A DNA stretch of 17,383 nucleotides from Bacteroidales bacterium (GTDB taxonomy: Bacteria; Bacteroidota; Bacteroidia; Bacteroidales; Tenuifilaceae), in the NCBI GenBank assembly GCA_008933525.1, contig WBUV01000016.1, positions 1 to 17,383 on the forward strand, written 5' to 3'. Each line of letters starts with the position of its first letter. The first letter of the stretch is position 1. The notes under the pieces were generated by a model. It was not told the DNA's origin. It saw only the letters and a list, made by a program, of their open reading frames with translations, and ran no database searches. Both the position numbers and the translations under genes were made by a program. Of this stretch, positions 1-8,205 are shown piece by piece.

Positions 1-181
1 CATTCTGATCCTTCACCCGTTCCCAATCTATTTTACCGGTATGAGCCGAAACGTCGATACCCCGAATTATATACCGATGATCGGGCGCCGATAAAAACCT
101 AACCAATAGCCAAACCCCTAATGCTGTAAGGAAAAGCACCACCGGAAGAATTCAACTTTTATTACTCTTCTTTTTCGCCAT
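1..181 (-). CDS. GH25 lysozyme-like protein, 5' part only, with in-frame stop at codon 10
   Basis: The gene runs off the left edge. From the ATG at 181 the reading starts MAKKKSNKS, then meets TGA (plus 152-154). After that, in the same frame, it stays open to base 1: a hydrophobic anchor (ILPVVLFLTALGVWLLVRFL) and then GIDVSAHTGKIDWERVK. The last stretch matches the start of the glycoside hydrolase family 25 (muramidase) barrel, where GIDVS..Q/TG.IDW..V is typical and the Asp belongs to the active-site region. Lysines followed by one TM helix suggest an inner-membrane-anchored enzyme acting on periplasmic peptidoglycan. The TGA differs by one base from CGA (Arg), so it may be a nonsense mutation, a sequencing error, or evidence that translation starts downstream, for example at the GTG at 142 or 139. 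The catalytic core lies outside the window, so activity cannot be judged. Confidence 0.72.
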
Positions 182-198
182 GAGTCATTTACATCCCA

Positions 199-206
199 CA
201 AAAATA
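199..206 (-). promoter_or_regulatory. Candidate Bacteroidota -7 promoter element for the GH25-like gene
   Basis: On the minus strand these bases read TATTTTTG, an exact fit to TAnnTTTG. The element is 17 bases before the ATG at 181, which leaves a leader of only about 10 nt. No TTTG stands at the usual -33 distance, so this is a weak call. Confidence 0.35.
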
Positions 207-278
207 ATAACCAAGCGCAAACCTCAGCAATAAACTGGAGGAAAATTAAAATAACTTATCAACCATACTTTCAAACTG

Positions 279-308
279 CTTGTTTTTTCAAAAAAATCAT
301 CACATTTG
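279..308 (+). promoter_or_regulatory. Candidate promoter for the transporter operon
   Basis: CTTG (279-282) is followed 18 bases later by CACATTTG (301-308). This resembles the -33 TTTG / -7 TAnnTTTG pair with one mismatch in the -7 box. Transcription would start near 314, giving a leader of about 45 nt before the ATG at 358. Spacing supports it; the imperfect -7 box weakens it. Confidence 0.38.
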
Positions 309-357
309 TAGTTTTAAGGCAGTTTGAGCAAAATATTAATCTCAATACCTCGACGCT

Positions 358-1746
358 ATGACTTACAAGAGCAACCTTATCCAAAGAGTGTCTATGCTAA
401 CATTTCTGATCCTTATAATGTGCGTTTTGCCACTAAGATCAGAAACATATGTTAAGAAGTTAAAGCAAGTTGCACTAGGGGCTGATTCTGTTGAATTGGC
501 TACAACAGTTGGAGAACCAACCAACAAGGTTTTGGTGATTCGATACTATTACGGAAAGAACGAGGCCATAGTAATTGATAGCATCATCAGAGACATTCGC
601 CTGGCTGAATCGCACAAAAAACTTAAAATCCGATTAAAAAGGGAAAAACGTGTAGAGAAGGAGAGCTCTCCAATTGCCTCGTTAAGGATAGGAATGCCAG
701 TAAGCGAAGCACTACAAAGAGCAGGTACGCCCGATAGTATTCTGCAAGGTGAGGATTGGTACTATTCCGAAAGAAATAGAGTTGAACTGGTTCAAGGAAA
801 AGTCCGACAAGTCGATGTCCATCTAAAATCATCGCTCGAATCGCTCGATTGGGTTTGGCTAAACTTTACAAATAGTGGTTTGCTTTTCATGAACCTTACT
901 CTGGCTTTTATAATGTTTGGTGTTGCTCTTGAAATAAAACTTGAACAGTTTAAGCTAGTGCTAACTACGCCAAAATCAGTTATCCTTGGGTTTATGTCTC
1001 AGTTTTTAGCACTCCCCCTTGTAACCTTTATTTTGGTATTAATTATTAGGCCAACGCCCAGTGTTGCAATGGGTATGATACTTGTGGCAGCATGCCCTGG
1101 TGGTAATATTTCAAATTTTATTTCGGGGTTGGCAAAAGGTAATATTGCCCTTTCTGTTACACTTACCGCAATTGCAACTATTGCAGCGGTAGTTTTAACC
1201 CCCTTTAACTTTGCCTTTTGGGGAAACCTTTATTCCGAAGCCTCAAACTTGGTAATTCCGTTTGAGATTGATGCATGGGAGATGATTAAAACAGTATTCA
1301 TACTATTGGGTATTCCCATAATAATTGGAATGCTGTTTGCAAAACAGTTCCCAAAAATTACTCAAAAAATTCTTAAGCCAATCAAAGTATTATCCGTGAT
1401 ATTCTTCCTTGGTTTTGTAGTGGCTGCGTTTGCTTCAAACTTCGAGTACTTCTTAAAGTATATACACTTAATTGCCCTAATTGTTGTTGCCCATAATGCC
1501 CTAGGGTTTATAGTTGGCTATTCGATTCCCGCTTTATTCAAATTGTCGCACAGGGACCGTAGGACAATTGCTATAGAAACAGGAATTCAGAATTCAGGGC
1601 TTGGCTTAGTACTGATTTTCAATCCAAATCTATTCGACGGTTTAGGAGGAATGGCATTTATTGCCGCAGCATGGGGAATATGGCACATTATTTCGGGGCT
1701 ATCGCTAGCCTATTTTTGGTCGCGTAGGCCTCCTGTCGAAGCTTAA
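358..1746 (+). CDS. Bile acid:sodium symporter (BASS/SBF) family transporter with periplasmic N-terminal extension
   Basis: This 462-aa protein has two parts. Residues 170-455 form a polytopic membrane domain of the BASS family, recognised by ACPGGNISN (245-253) and ETGIQNSG (407-414), the two crossover/sodium-site signatures. The family takes up organic anions with sodium; the substrate here cannot be read from sequence. Residues 1-29 look like a signal peptide or first membrane segment. Residues 36-155 are an extension absent from ordinary BASS proteins of about 300-330 aa. It holds two similar segments (39-82 and 110-154), each with G-x5-E...G-x-P...YYY/WYY...I/V-rich strands, resembling the BamE/SmpA small periplasmic fold. 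The acyltransferase follows 31 bp later, so the two are probably cotranscribed. The transporter family is certain; the BamE-like assignment is inference. Confidence 0.92.
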   Translation: MTYKSNLIQRVSMLTFLILIMCVLPLRSETYVKKLKQVALGADSVELATTVGEPTNKVLVIRYYYGKNEAIVIDSIIRDIRLAESHKKLKIRLKREKRVEKESSPIASLRIGMPVSEALQRAGTPDSILQGEDWYYSERNRVELVQGKVRQVDVHLKSSLESLDWVWLNFTNSGLLFMNLTLAFIMFGVALEIKLEQFKLVLTTPKSVILGFMSQFLALPLVTFILVLIIRPTPSVAMGMILVAACPGGNISNFISGLAKGNIALSVTLTAIATIAAVVLTPFNFAFWGNLYSEASNLVIPFEIDAWEMIKTVFILLGIPIIIGMLFAKQFPKITQKILKPIKVLSVIFFLGFVVAAFASNFEYFLKYIHLIALIVVAHNALGFIVGYSIPALFKLSHRDRRTIAIETGIQNSGLGLVLIFNPNLFDGLGGMAFIAAAWGIWHIISGLSLAYFWSRRPPVEA

Positions 1747-1777
1747 TATCAACATAAATCATAATTACTTTAACCAT

Positions 1778-3130
1778 ATGCCAACAAGCAGAGAGAATAT
1801 TGAGAAATGGTCGTGGAAGTATTGGCTTCTTCGACATTATCAGGATTTCGTTTTTCGCCTTTATTTCAAAACCGAAATTGTAGGATTAGAAAAAATCCCA
1901 AAGGATACTACGTTGATATTTGCTCCAAACCACCAGAATGCCCTTATAGATGCACTGGGAATGCTATCGCTTTATCCTGATTGGCAGCCTATATTCCTTG
2001 CCCGTGCCGATATTTTCAAAAAACCTGCAATTATTAAGATACTCACTTTTTTAAAAATAATGCCCGTTTATCGAATCCGTGATGGATTTGAGAATCTTTC
2101 GCTGAACGATGAGATATTCCTCAAAACTATGGATGTTCTCAACAATAAAAATGGGTTGATAATACTTCCCGAAGGGAATCATGCGGGGTTTAAACGATTA
2201 CGCCAACTTAAGAAAGGAATTGCACGCATTGCTTTTCAGGCAGAGGATGCATCCAATGGCACATTGAATATTCATATTGTACCAGTTGGATTAGAGTATA
2301 GCAACTACGTTCGTTTTCACAGCAATTTCCATATCCGTTTAGGAAAACCTTTCGAAGTAAAAAAATATCTCGATTTATATCATCAAAATAAAGCACTGGC
2401 TTACAATGCTCTTATTGCTGAGTTAGAAAGCGGAATGAAAAAGGAGATGATACACATTGAGGACGAGGATAACTACAACGCCTATATCACGATTATAGAT
2501 TTATTCACCGAACGTTTCATTCAAAAAAGAAAACTACCTAAAACACAGAACCAAAAATTCTTAATCGACAAGGATTTAGTTGCGAAACTTGACGCTCTGA
2601 AACAGTCAAACCTGAATGAATTTAACGGTTTAATAAGTAAAGCCAATGAGTATGATGGTTTGTTAAAGGAGAATGGTGTATGCAAAAAAGCCGCCCCGCT
2701 ATCAATGAAAAAAGCGGCGATTCTTCCGCTAAAAGCCACACTGCTGTTAGCGACTTTCCCTTTATTCATTTATGGTGGAATTAACAATTTTATTCAGATT
2801 TTCACCCCCTACAAGTTGAGTTTAAAATTTCAGGATCCTCAATTTCACAGCTCTATTAAGCATGCTGTTGGGTTAATTCTTTTCCCTCTGATGTACATTA
2901 TTCAAACATTGATATTTGGACTAATAGTGAAGGATGGTTTACTTACCCTAGGCTACTTCGTTTCACTACCCCTGGGTGCTTTTATTGTATACCATTGGCG
3001 AAAACATTTTATAAAGCTTTCCAGAACAATTTCGATGTTGAAATTTATGCGAAGCCATCCCGAAAAGGCAAAAAAAATTAACGATCTGTTCAACGACATT
3101 TACATCAGAATAGAGAATATGATTCTATAG
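1778..3130 (+). CDS. PlsC-type 1-acylglycerol-3-phosphate acyltransferase family protein with C-terminal membrane segments
   Basis: This 450-aa protein carries the acyltransferase signatures of the PlsC/LPLAT superfamily: NHQNALID (51-58, the His/Asp catalytic motif, with five rather than four residues between His and Asp as in the NHQNALxD Bacteroidota group), PVYRIRDG (96-103) and the substrate-site motif PEGNHAG (131-137). Family members transfer acyl chains to glycerophosphate or lysophospholipid at the cytoplasmic membrane. The C-terminal third (about 315-400) contains three or four hydrophobic segments and then a basic tail, longer than the typical ~240-aa PlsC, so its acceptor may not be lysophosphatidate. 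It is the second gene of a likely two-gene operon with the BASS transporter and ends at a strong terminator. The family is clear; the exact acceptor is not. Confidence 0.9.
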   Translation: MPTSRENIEKWSWKYWLLRHYQDFVFRLYFKTEIVGLEKIPKDTTLIFAPNHQNALIDALGMLSLYPDWQPIFLARADIFKKPAIIKILTFLKIMPVYRIRDGFENLSLNDEIFLKTMDVLNNKNGLIILPEGNHAGFKRLRQLKKGIARIAFQAEDASNGTLNIHIVPVGLEYSNYVRFHSNFHIRLGKPFEVKKYLDLYHQNKALAYNALIAELESGMKKEMIHIEDEDNYNAYITIIDLFTERFIQKRKLPKTQNQKFLIDKDLVAKLDALKQSNLNEFNGLISKANEYDGLLKENGVCKKAAPLSMKKAAILPLKATLLLATFPLFIYGGINNFIQIFTPYKLSLKFQDPQFHSSIKHAVGLILFPLMYIIQTLIFGLIVKDGLLTLGYFVSLPLGAFIVYHWRKHFIKLSRTISMLKFMRSHPEKAKKINDLFNDIYIRIENMIL

Positions 3131-3133
3131 ATC

Positions 3134-3167
3134 AAAAAAAAAGCGACCCTCGGGTCGCTTTTTTTTA
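3134..3167. terminator. Bidirectional rho-independent terminator
   Basis: A near-perfect inverted repeat: GCGACCC and GGGTCGC separated by a 2-nt loop, flanked by nine A on the left and eight T on the right. It therefore ends transcription from both the acyltransferase (+) and the convergent OmpA lipoprotein (-). The right arm overlaps the stop codon of the lipoprotein gene (3165-3167). Confidence 0.93.
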
Positions 3168-4196
3168 GTTGCTCTCTAGCAATTTTAGTATCTCATCCAT
3201 TTTAGGCGTTAAGATAATCTCTGTTCTCCTATTTTTCTGCCTAGCATCGGGTGTTTTAGCATTATCAACAGGTAAAAACTGACTACGACCTGCTGCTGTT
3301 ATGCGAATAGGATCGATTTTTGATCCACCTAGAAGTATTCTCACAATTGTTGTGGCACGTTTTACGCTTAAATCCCAGTTGTCGAGCAAGTCACCAGTGC
3401 CCTTATACGGAACATCATCGGTATGGCCCTCAACCATTATATTGATATCGGTATTTTGCTCAAGCACCGGAACGAGCTGCTTAAGCGCCGCAGCACCTTT
3501 AGCATCAATCTCGTACCTTCCGGATTTAAACATCAACTTCTCCTCCAACGAAACATAAACCTTTCCATTCTGCATGGTAACTGTTAAGCCCTTACCCTCG
3601 AATCCGAAAAGTGCATCGGCAACCTTTTTCCGAATCGAATTCATTATTGAATCTTTGCTATTAAGTATTCGCTCCAGTTCAAGTAAACGCGCATTTCTCT
3701 CCTCTAAATCCTTGTTCATTTTCTCAAGATCGGCTTGCATTTTATCTAAGCCTAACTTACGCTGATACAATTTACGCTCAAGTTCCTTTAATGCGTCCTC
3801 TTTCTCCTGAAGTTCTTCCTGTGTTTTTTGGATTTGTGCCAGCAATTTACGGGTTTCGTCCTTACTTCCCTGAATGACTCCCTCCTGTAATTGCTGTAAA
3901 TCGGCATAACGTTCTTTAAGTGAGGCGAACTCCTCCTTCATCTTATTAAATTCCACTACCCTATTCACGCTATCGGCAACTAGCCTATCGTTGTTAGTTT
4001 TTAAAAGCCTCGTTTTGGAATCCAGCTCTGCATTCTTGGTGGTTAACGACTCATTTTCAGTTGATAGTTTATCGCGCTCCTCCTCGCACTTAATGTTTTT
4101 ATTCTGTAAAGTTTGGAATTCTTTTGCGGGAACACACGCTGTTAAAACTAACAAACCAAAAATTGTTGATTTGAGGATATTCAGTTTCATTGCCAT
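3165..4196 (-). CDS. OmpA-family peptidoglycan-binding lipoprotein with long coiled coil
   Basis: This 343-aa protein begins with a lipoprotein signal ending in the lipobox LTAC (18-21), so the mature protein is probably acylated at Cys21 and sits in the outer membrane. Residues ~35-195 are rich in E, K, L, N in heptad-like order with no prolines, a long coiled coil. Residues ~215-330 are an OmpA C-terminal domain: VEGHTDD, NWDLSVKRA, then AGRSQFLPV and the basic RQKNRRTEI, the residues that grip diaminopimelate-type peptidoglycan. It probably tethers the outer membrane to the wall. Translation may begin at Met3 (4190) rather than Met1; the signal peptide reads better from there. It is transcribed alone, divergently from dxs. 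Confidence 0.92.
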   Translation of the reverse strand: MAMKLNILKSTIFGLLVLTACVPAKEFQTLQNKNIKCEEERDKLSTENESLTTKNAELDSKTRLLKTNNDRLVADSVNRVVEFNKMKEEFASLKERYADLQQLQEGVIQGSKDETRKLLAQIQKTQEELQEKEDALKELERKLYQRKLGLDKMQADLEKMNKDLEERNARLLELERILNSKDSIMNSIRKKVADALFGFEGKGLTVTMQNGKVYVSLEEKLMFKSGRYEIDAKGAAALKQLVPVLEQNTDINIMVEGHTDDVPYKGTGDLLDNWDLSVKRATTIVRILLGGSKIDPIRITAAGRSQFLPVDNAKTPDARQKNRRTEIILTPKMDEILKLLESN

Positions 4197-4218
4197 ATAA
4201 TATCGGGTATGTTTTGAG

Positions 4219-4226
4219 CAAATATA
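4219..4226 (-). promoter_or_regulatory. -7 promoter element for the OmpA lipoprotein
   Basis: Minus strand TATATTTG, exact TAnnTTTG, 22 bases before the ATG at 4196. No convincing -33 TTTG at the usual distance. Confidence 0.5.
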
Positions 4227-4321
4227 TAAATATTCATAGTAGAAAAACCCACAAAAAGCTAATTATAATTAACAAAATAGGAATAGTTATAAATAACCCA
4301 TTCAATATTTAGAGCGTATAA

Positions 4322-4329
4322 TATCTTTG
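4322..4329 (+). promoter_or_regulatory. -7 promoter element for dxs
   Basis: TATCTTTG followed by CAC is an exact TAnnTTTG box, giving a dxs leader of about 50 nt. Together with the box at 4219-4226 it forms a divergent promoter region in the 188-bp gap. The -33 region is not conserved. Confidence 0.6.
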
Positions 4330-4384
4330 CACATGTAACATTTTTGTATTTTTATTGTTTTAAATTGAAGCGAAAACTAGAGGT

Positions 4385-6304
4385 ATGAGCGGTAACTACA
4401 AACTACTGGAAGGAATTAACTCGCCCGATGACCTAAAGAAGTTGAAACTTAACGATTTGGAACTGCTTAGCACCGAGTTGCGTCAGTTCATTATCGACGT
4501 GGTTTCGACCAATCCTGGTCACTTTGGTGCCAGCTTGGGAGTTGTTGAGCTTACAGTTGCCCTGCACTATGTTTTCAACACCCCTTACGATAGAATTATT
4601 TGGGATGTGGGACATCAGGCCTATGGCCACAAAATTCTTACTGGACGTAAAGATGTTTTCCATACAAACCGTAAGTATAAAGGAATAAGCGGTTTTCCAA
4701 AGCGCGACGAAAGCCCTTACGATGCATTTGGTGTAGGACACTCTTCCACATCAATTTCTGCAGCGCTGGGTATGTCCATTGCCTCGGGAATGAAAATGGA
4801 GCCACGGCAAGTTGTTGCTGTCATTGGCGATGGTGCTCTTACAGGCGGTATGGCCTTTGAGGGTTTGAACCACGGTGGCAGTTTAAAATCGAACCTGCTG
4901 GTAATCCTTAACGACAACAATATTTCCATTGATCCTAGTGTTGGTGCACTAAAAGAGTACTTGCTCGATATTACCACATCAAAAACATACAATAAGCTAA
5001 AAACTGAGGTTTGGGATTTACTTGGAAAAATTGATAAGCTTGCTCCCAAAACCCGTTCTGTTATTCAGAAAATGGAGAATGCTGTTAAAGCGGCATTGCT
5101 CAAGCAAAGCAATATGTTTGAGTCCATGGGTTTCCGTTACTTTGGACCCGTTGATGGACACGATGTGGTTTACCTTGCCAAAGTTCTGGACGATTTAAAG
5201 GATATACCTGGCCCTAAATTGCTACATTGCATAACAGTTAAGGGGAAAGGGTACTCGCCTGCCGAAGAGAACCAAACGATGTTCCACGCTCCAGGACTAT
5301 TCAACAAGACAACTGGAGAAAGAATTGTAGTTACAAGCGATAAACCTACACCTCCCAAATACCAGGATGTGTTTGGCGAGACATTGGTTGAGTTGGCCGA
5401 AAAGAACGATAAAATTGTAGGTATTACACCTGCCATGGCAAGCGGTTGCTCCATGAATATTTTGATGGAGAAGATGCCTAAAAAGGCGTTCGACGTTGGT
5501 ATTGCCGAGCAGCACGCAGTAACATTCTCGGCCGGATTGGCTGCCGAGGGGCTTGTTCCGTTCTGCAATATATACTCAACCTTTATGCAACGCGCCTACG
5601 ACCAAGTAATTCACGATGTTGCGTTGCAAAACCTACAGGTTGTTTTCTGCCTCGACCGTGGAGGCTTGGTAGGCGACGATGGCGCTACACACCACGGAGC
5701 GTTCGATATTGCCTATATGCGTTCCATCCCAAATATTACCGTTGCCGCACCAATGAACGAGGAGGAGCTACGCAATATGATGTACACCGCCCAGCTCGAA
5801 GGTATGGGACCATTCTCCATCCGATACCCTCGTGGCAATGGAGTTATGGTGGATTGGCGCAAACCATTCAAAAAACTTGAGATTGGCAAAGCCAACGTTT
5901 TGCGCAACGGAAACGAAATAGCCATTCTAACCATTGGTCATATTGGAAACTTGGCTGCAAAAGCGGCCGATATGCTTGAAGCCGATGGTATAAGTGTTTA
6001 CCACGCCGATATGCGCTTTGTGAAACCGCTCGATACCGACGTGCTAAAATACATTGGCGAAAACTTTAAAACCGTTGTAACTGTTGAGGATGGCTGCTTG
6101 CCTGGCGGTTTTGGAAGCGCCGCATTGGAGTGGTTAAACGATAATGGATACAATATTAGGGTAATCCGCCTTGGAATCCCCGATAGTTTTATTGAGCACG
6201 GCACCCAGCAACAGCTCTACGCCGATTGTGGTTACGATATCGATAATATTTACCAAACTGCAAAGAAGTACTCTCCAAAGAAAGTCAATATGAGAGTAAG
6301 TTAA
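4385..6304 (+). CDS. dxs: 1-deoxy-D-xylulose-5-phosphate synthase
   Basis: This 639-aa enzyme has the full family length. It condenses pyruvate and glyceraldehyde-3-phosphate to DXP, the first step of the methylerythritol phosphate route to isoprenoids and a source of thiamine and pyridoxal precursors, in the cytosol. Visible motifs in order: DVGHQAYGHKILTGR (74-88), the thiamine diphosphate/Mg site GDGALTGG (148-155) ending in NDNN (176-179), the transketolase pyrimidine-domain catalytic glutamate in AEQHAV (Glu375), and DRGGLVGDDGATHHG (424-438), which holds the DXS-type substrate residues. The C-terminal transketolase domain is complete. It starts 56 bases after a TAnnTTTG promoter element and is followed by tRNA-Leu on the same strand, which has its own promoter. 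Confidence 0.98.
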   Translation: MSGNYKLLEGINSPDDLKKLKLNDLELLSTELRQFIIDVVSTNPGHFGASLGVVELTVALHYVFNTPYDRIIWDVGHQAYGHKILTGRKDVFHTNRKYKGISGFPKRDESPYDAFGVGHSSTSISAALGMSIASGMKMEPRQVVAVIGDGALTGGMAFEGLNHGGSLKSNLLVILNDNNISIDPSVGALKEYLLDITTSKTYNKLKTEVWDLLGKIDKLAPKTRSVIQKMENAVKAALLKQSNMFESMGFRYFGPVDGHDVVYLAKVLDDLKDIPGPKLLHCITVKGKGYSPAEENQTMFHAPGLFNKTTGERIVVTSDKPTPPKYQDVFGETLVELAEKNDKIVGITPAMASGCSMNILMEKMPKKAFDVGIAEQHAVTFSAGLAAEGLVPFCNIYSTFMQRAYDQVIHDVALQNLQVVFCLDRGGLVGDDGATHHGAFDIAYMRSIPNITVAAPMNEEELRNMMYTAQLEGMGPFSIRYPRGNGVMVDWRKPFKKLEIGKANVLRNGNEIAILTIGHIGNLAAKAADMLEADGISVYHADMRFVKPLDTDVLKYIGENFKTVVTVEDGCLPGGFGSAALEWLNDNGYNIRVIRLGIPDSFIEHGTQQQLYADCGYDIDNIYQTAKKYSPKKVNMRVS

Positions 6305-6378
6305 TGGGAGAATAAGTAATTAGGAGAATTGAGGATTCCAATTTTCACAAATTTGTTGTTGGTTTAAAATAAACTTTA

Positions 6379-6386
6379 TATCTTCG
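6379..6386 (+). promoter_or_regulatory. Promoter element for tRNA-Leu
   Basis: TATCTTCG, one base off TAnnTTTG, followed by CACC. It sits 26 bases upstream of the tRNA start, in the position expected for an independently transcribed tRNA. Confidence 0.5.
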
Positions 6387-6411
6387 CACCCCGAAAGTTC
6401 ATTCAAATTAT

Positions 6412-6495
6412 GCCCGGATGGCGGAATTGGTAGACGCGCTGGTCTCAAACACCAGTGAGCTCACCCTCGTGCCGGTTCGATCCCGGCTCCGGGTA
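6412..6495 (+). tRNA. tRNA-Leu (anticodon CAA)
   Basis: The 84-nt class II tRNA has an acceptor stem GCCCGGA / TCCGGGT, a D arm with GG-A-GGTAGACGC, an anticodon stem CTGGT/ACCAG with loop CTCAAAC (anticodon CAA at 6446-6448, reads UUG), a long variable arm typical of leucine tRNAs, and a T arm GCCGG-TTCGATC-CCGGC. No 3' CCA is encoded. No displaced tRNA fragment or integrase was seen next to it, so there is no sign of an attachment site. Confidence 0.97.
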
Positions 6496-6500
6496 CGCAG

Positions 6501-6524
6501 AAAGCCCTCTCTTGAGGGCTTTTT
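6501..6524 (+). terminator. Rho-independent terminator after tRNA-Leu
   Basis: Stem AAAGCCCTC / GAGGGCTTT with a 4-nt loop followed by a T run, five bases after the mature tRNA end. Confidence 0.9.
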
Positions 6525-6552
6525 CATTTATAACAATTGATTTCTGAAACTT

Positions 6553-6972
6553 TTATCCGACCTCAACCCTTAACCATTTACTCCTTCCAATGGTTAGTGT
6601 TCCCACAAGGAAAACTAAAAGTAGAATAAGAACTCCAATGCCTATATTCTTTGTTAATTGGCTAGTGCCTGTAAATATTATAATTCCCACCACCGGAAAT
6701 AACCCAATAATAAAAGGCATTCGCCTATTCAAAAACTCATTCCCAGTTATTGTTATAGTGGGGTTTGGTTCAATGCTATTCACGTTAATCTTTGTACTTC
6801 CACACCACTGAATTTTAGCGTACAATTGTTCGTTTTCTAGTTCTGTGGATATTTCAACGCTTTTTTCTTCACCATTTTTTAGTTTGGCTATTTTGTCGCT
6901 ACCCACAAATAAATCGTAAGAACAAAACTTATTGAAATTTTCTTGGGGACGTTTAATTTTTAATGTTTTCAT
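6553..6972 (-). CDS. Hypothetical protein: small beta domain plus two membrane segments
   Basis: This 139-aa protein is not assigned to a named family. Residues 1-68 look like a compact beta domain: alternating polar and hydrophobic strands, KIAKLKNGEEKSVEIS, then YAKIQWCGSTKINV. This pattern (a short 'display' segment, x-x-NGE, then a strand ending W-C-x-S) is seen in uncharacterised bacterial two-TM proteins. Residues ~85-100 and ~109-128 are hydrophobic membrane helices joined by a short TSQLTKN loop, followed by a basic tail GRSKWLRVEV. It is probably a cytoplasmic-membrane protein with its N-terminus in the cytoplasm. Its only same-strand neighbour is the FISUMP protein upstream, 220 bp away, so a shared operon is uncertain. 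Confidence 0.72.
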   Translation of the reverse strand: MKTLKIKRPQENFNKFCSYDLFVGSDKIAKLKNGEEKSVEISTELENEQLYAKIQWCGSTKINVNSIEPNPTITITGNEFLNRRMPFIIGLFPVVGIIIFTGTSQLTKNIGIGVLILLLVFLVGTLTIGRSKWLRVEVG

Positions 6973-7100
6973 TATGTAATGTTTAAGACAATAAATAATA
7001 TTCTTAGTAATCGCTAATACATGTTAATTCAAATCGAAAGTAGCAATAATTTTCAATTCTGCACCTCTTTATGATTACCGCTACTAACCTCAAATATTAA

Positions 7101-7180
7101 ATCCCAGCAAAAAAGTTGTTTGTCGGTAAACTTACTTTTGCTTTATAAAAAGCGCACGAATCTGAAGACGCACGAACAAG
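7101..7180 (-). repeat. Intergenic repeat, copy A
   Basis: About 80 bp downstream of the FISUMP gene, similar to copy B at 8206-8290. Shared blocks on the plus strand are ATCCCAGCAAAAA, TGTTTG-Y-C-R-G, TTGCTTTATA and a CACGARCAAG end. The last part also matches copy C at 10811-10852. On the minus strand it carries a direct repeat TTCGTGCG spaced by 8 nt. Confidence 0.6.
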
Positions 7181-7192
7181 TTCAAGTGTTTA

Positions 7193-8164
7193 TTAATTAT
7201 CCTTAAAGCATCTAACCGAATGACCCGATTCCCGATAGTTTGTACCTATAGCAGTTTTTGTACTCTCCTTTGAAAAAAGGACATATCTTGCACCATCTGA
7301 ATGTTCTTCACTCTCAGAACTAGTCCAATAAAACCCATTTACGCCAACCTCTCTATATTCGTTTTTTTCTGGATAATCAATTTTGTATTTTCCCATTGTG
7401 GATGTATATTTTTTAGTCCTAAGTGCATAACCACCCATTAAGGCAGAAAAACCACTATAACCCGCCTCTATCAATGCTTTAAAACAATTCTTTTTTACGC
7501 CGCCAAAGTAATTCGTTAAAGTTTCGTACTCCTCCTTGGATGGCAAATGCCAGCCATCGGGACAAACAGATTTTGCTGTTTGCCAATCGTACAGGCAACC
7601 ATATTTCTGCCTGAGGTCGGTGCTAGTGTATTCCCAGTAAACGCCACTATCGGGGATAAATGAAAGATTTTGAACCATTACAGTTAGATTGCCAATCGGT
7701 TGGTACTTATAGGTTTTTCCATCCCTTTTGTCAACAAATGTTTCTAATGAGGGTTTTTTGTTGACCAAGGGAGATTTAGTGTTATTCATAAAAATATAAG
7801 CGAGCAACTTAGGGTCTTGATCAATTGAAAACTGCAGCATAAAAACAACATTGGTGTCAGGAAGTATATACTGTTCTTCTTTAGGAAACCATACAATTGT
7901 TTTATTTCCTGTTTTTATACTATCACCCACATCGCCTTTAACCTTTTTTAGGGGGTTAGTATGCCTTGCTACCATAAAACTCTCACCGCCATCGTTGCTT
8001 ACAAAAAGTTCAGCCTTAACAGGTTTATCGCAAGTTAGGGTGTAGTATATTTCTATTGTTTCGTCTTTTTGTTTTGCACTTGTACTTGAAACAGAGAGCT
8101 CTTGCCCTACCAAAACATCAAGAAAAATGGACTTAATTAATATTAGCAGAAAAATTTTTCTCAT
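7193..8164 (-). CDS. Secreted protein with Ig-like N-terminal region and FISUMP (Fibrobacter major paralogous) domain
   Basis: This 323-aa protein begins with a signal peptide (1-20, cleavage near VGQ-EL). Residues 22-115 form a beta-rich domain with VSNDGGESF and GDVGDSIKTGNKTIVWFP, a pattern common ahead of FGE-sulfatase or FISUMP domains in Bacteroidota surface proteins. Residues 143-323 match the Fibrobacter succinogenes major paralogous domain (TIGR02145): DKRDGKTYKYQPIGN, CLYDWQTA (190-197), CPDGWHLPS (201-209), GGYALR, FYWTSSE (268-274) and SVRCF at the end. FISUMP domains resemble C-type-lectin-like/FGE folds; their function is unproven. It is probably exported to the periplasm or cell surface. 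No C-terminal sorting domain is present. A minus-strand TAAGTTTA close to the start could be a promoter. Confidence 0.9.
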   Translation of the reverse strand: MRKIFLLILIKSIFLDVLVGQELSVSSTSAKQKDETIEIYYTLTCDKPVKAELFVSNDGGESFMVARHTNPLKKVKGDVGDSIKTGNKTIVWFPKEEQYILPDTNVVFMLQFSIDQDPKLLAYIFMNNTKSPLVNKKPSLETFVDKRDGKTYKYQPIGNLTVMVQNLSFIPDSGVYWEYTSTDLRQKYGCLYDWQTAKSVCPDGWHLPSKEEYETLTNYFGGVKKNCFKALIEAGYSGFSALMGGYALRTKKYTSTMGKYKIDYPEKNEYREVGVNGFYWTSSESEEHSDGARYVLFSKESTKTAIGTNYRESGHSVRCFKDN

Positions 8165-8205
8165 TCATTTACGCTCTTTGGTTGAGAAGTAAACTTAAGT
8201 AAAAT

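Noticed and set aside
6412..6524. tRNA-Leu as an integration site for an island
   Set aside because: No integrase, no repeated tRNA 3' end within the window, and its terminator is intact.
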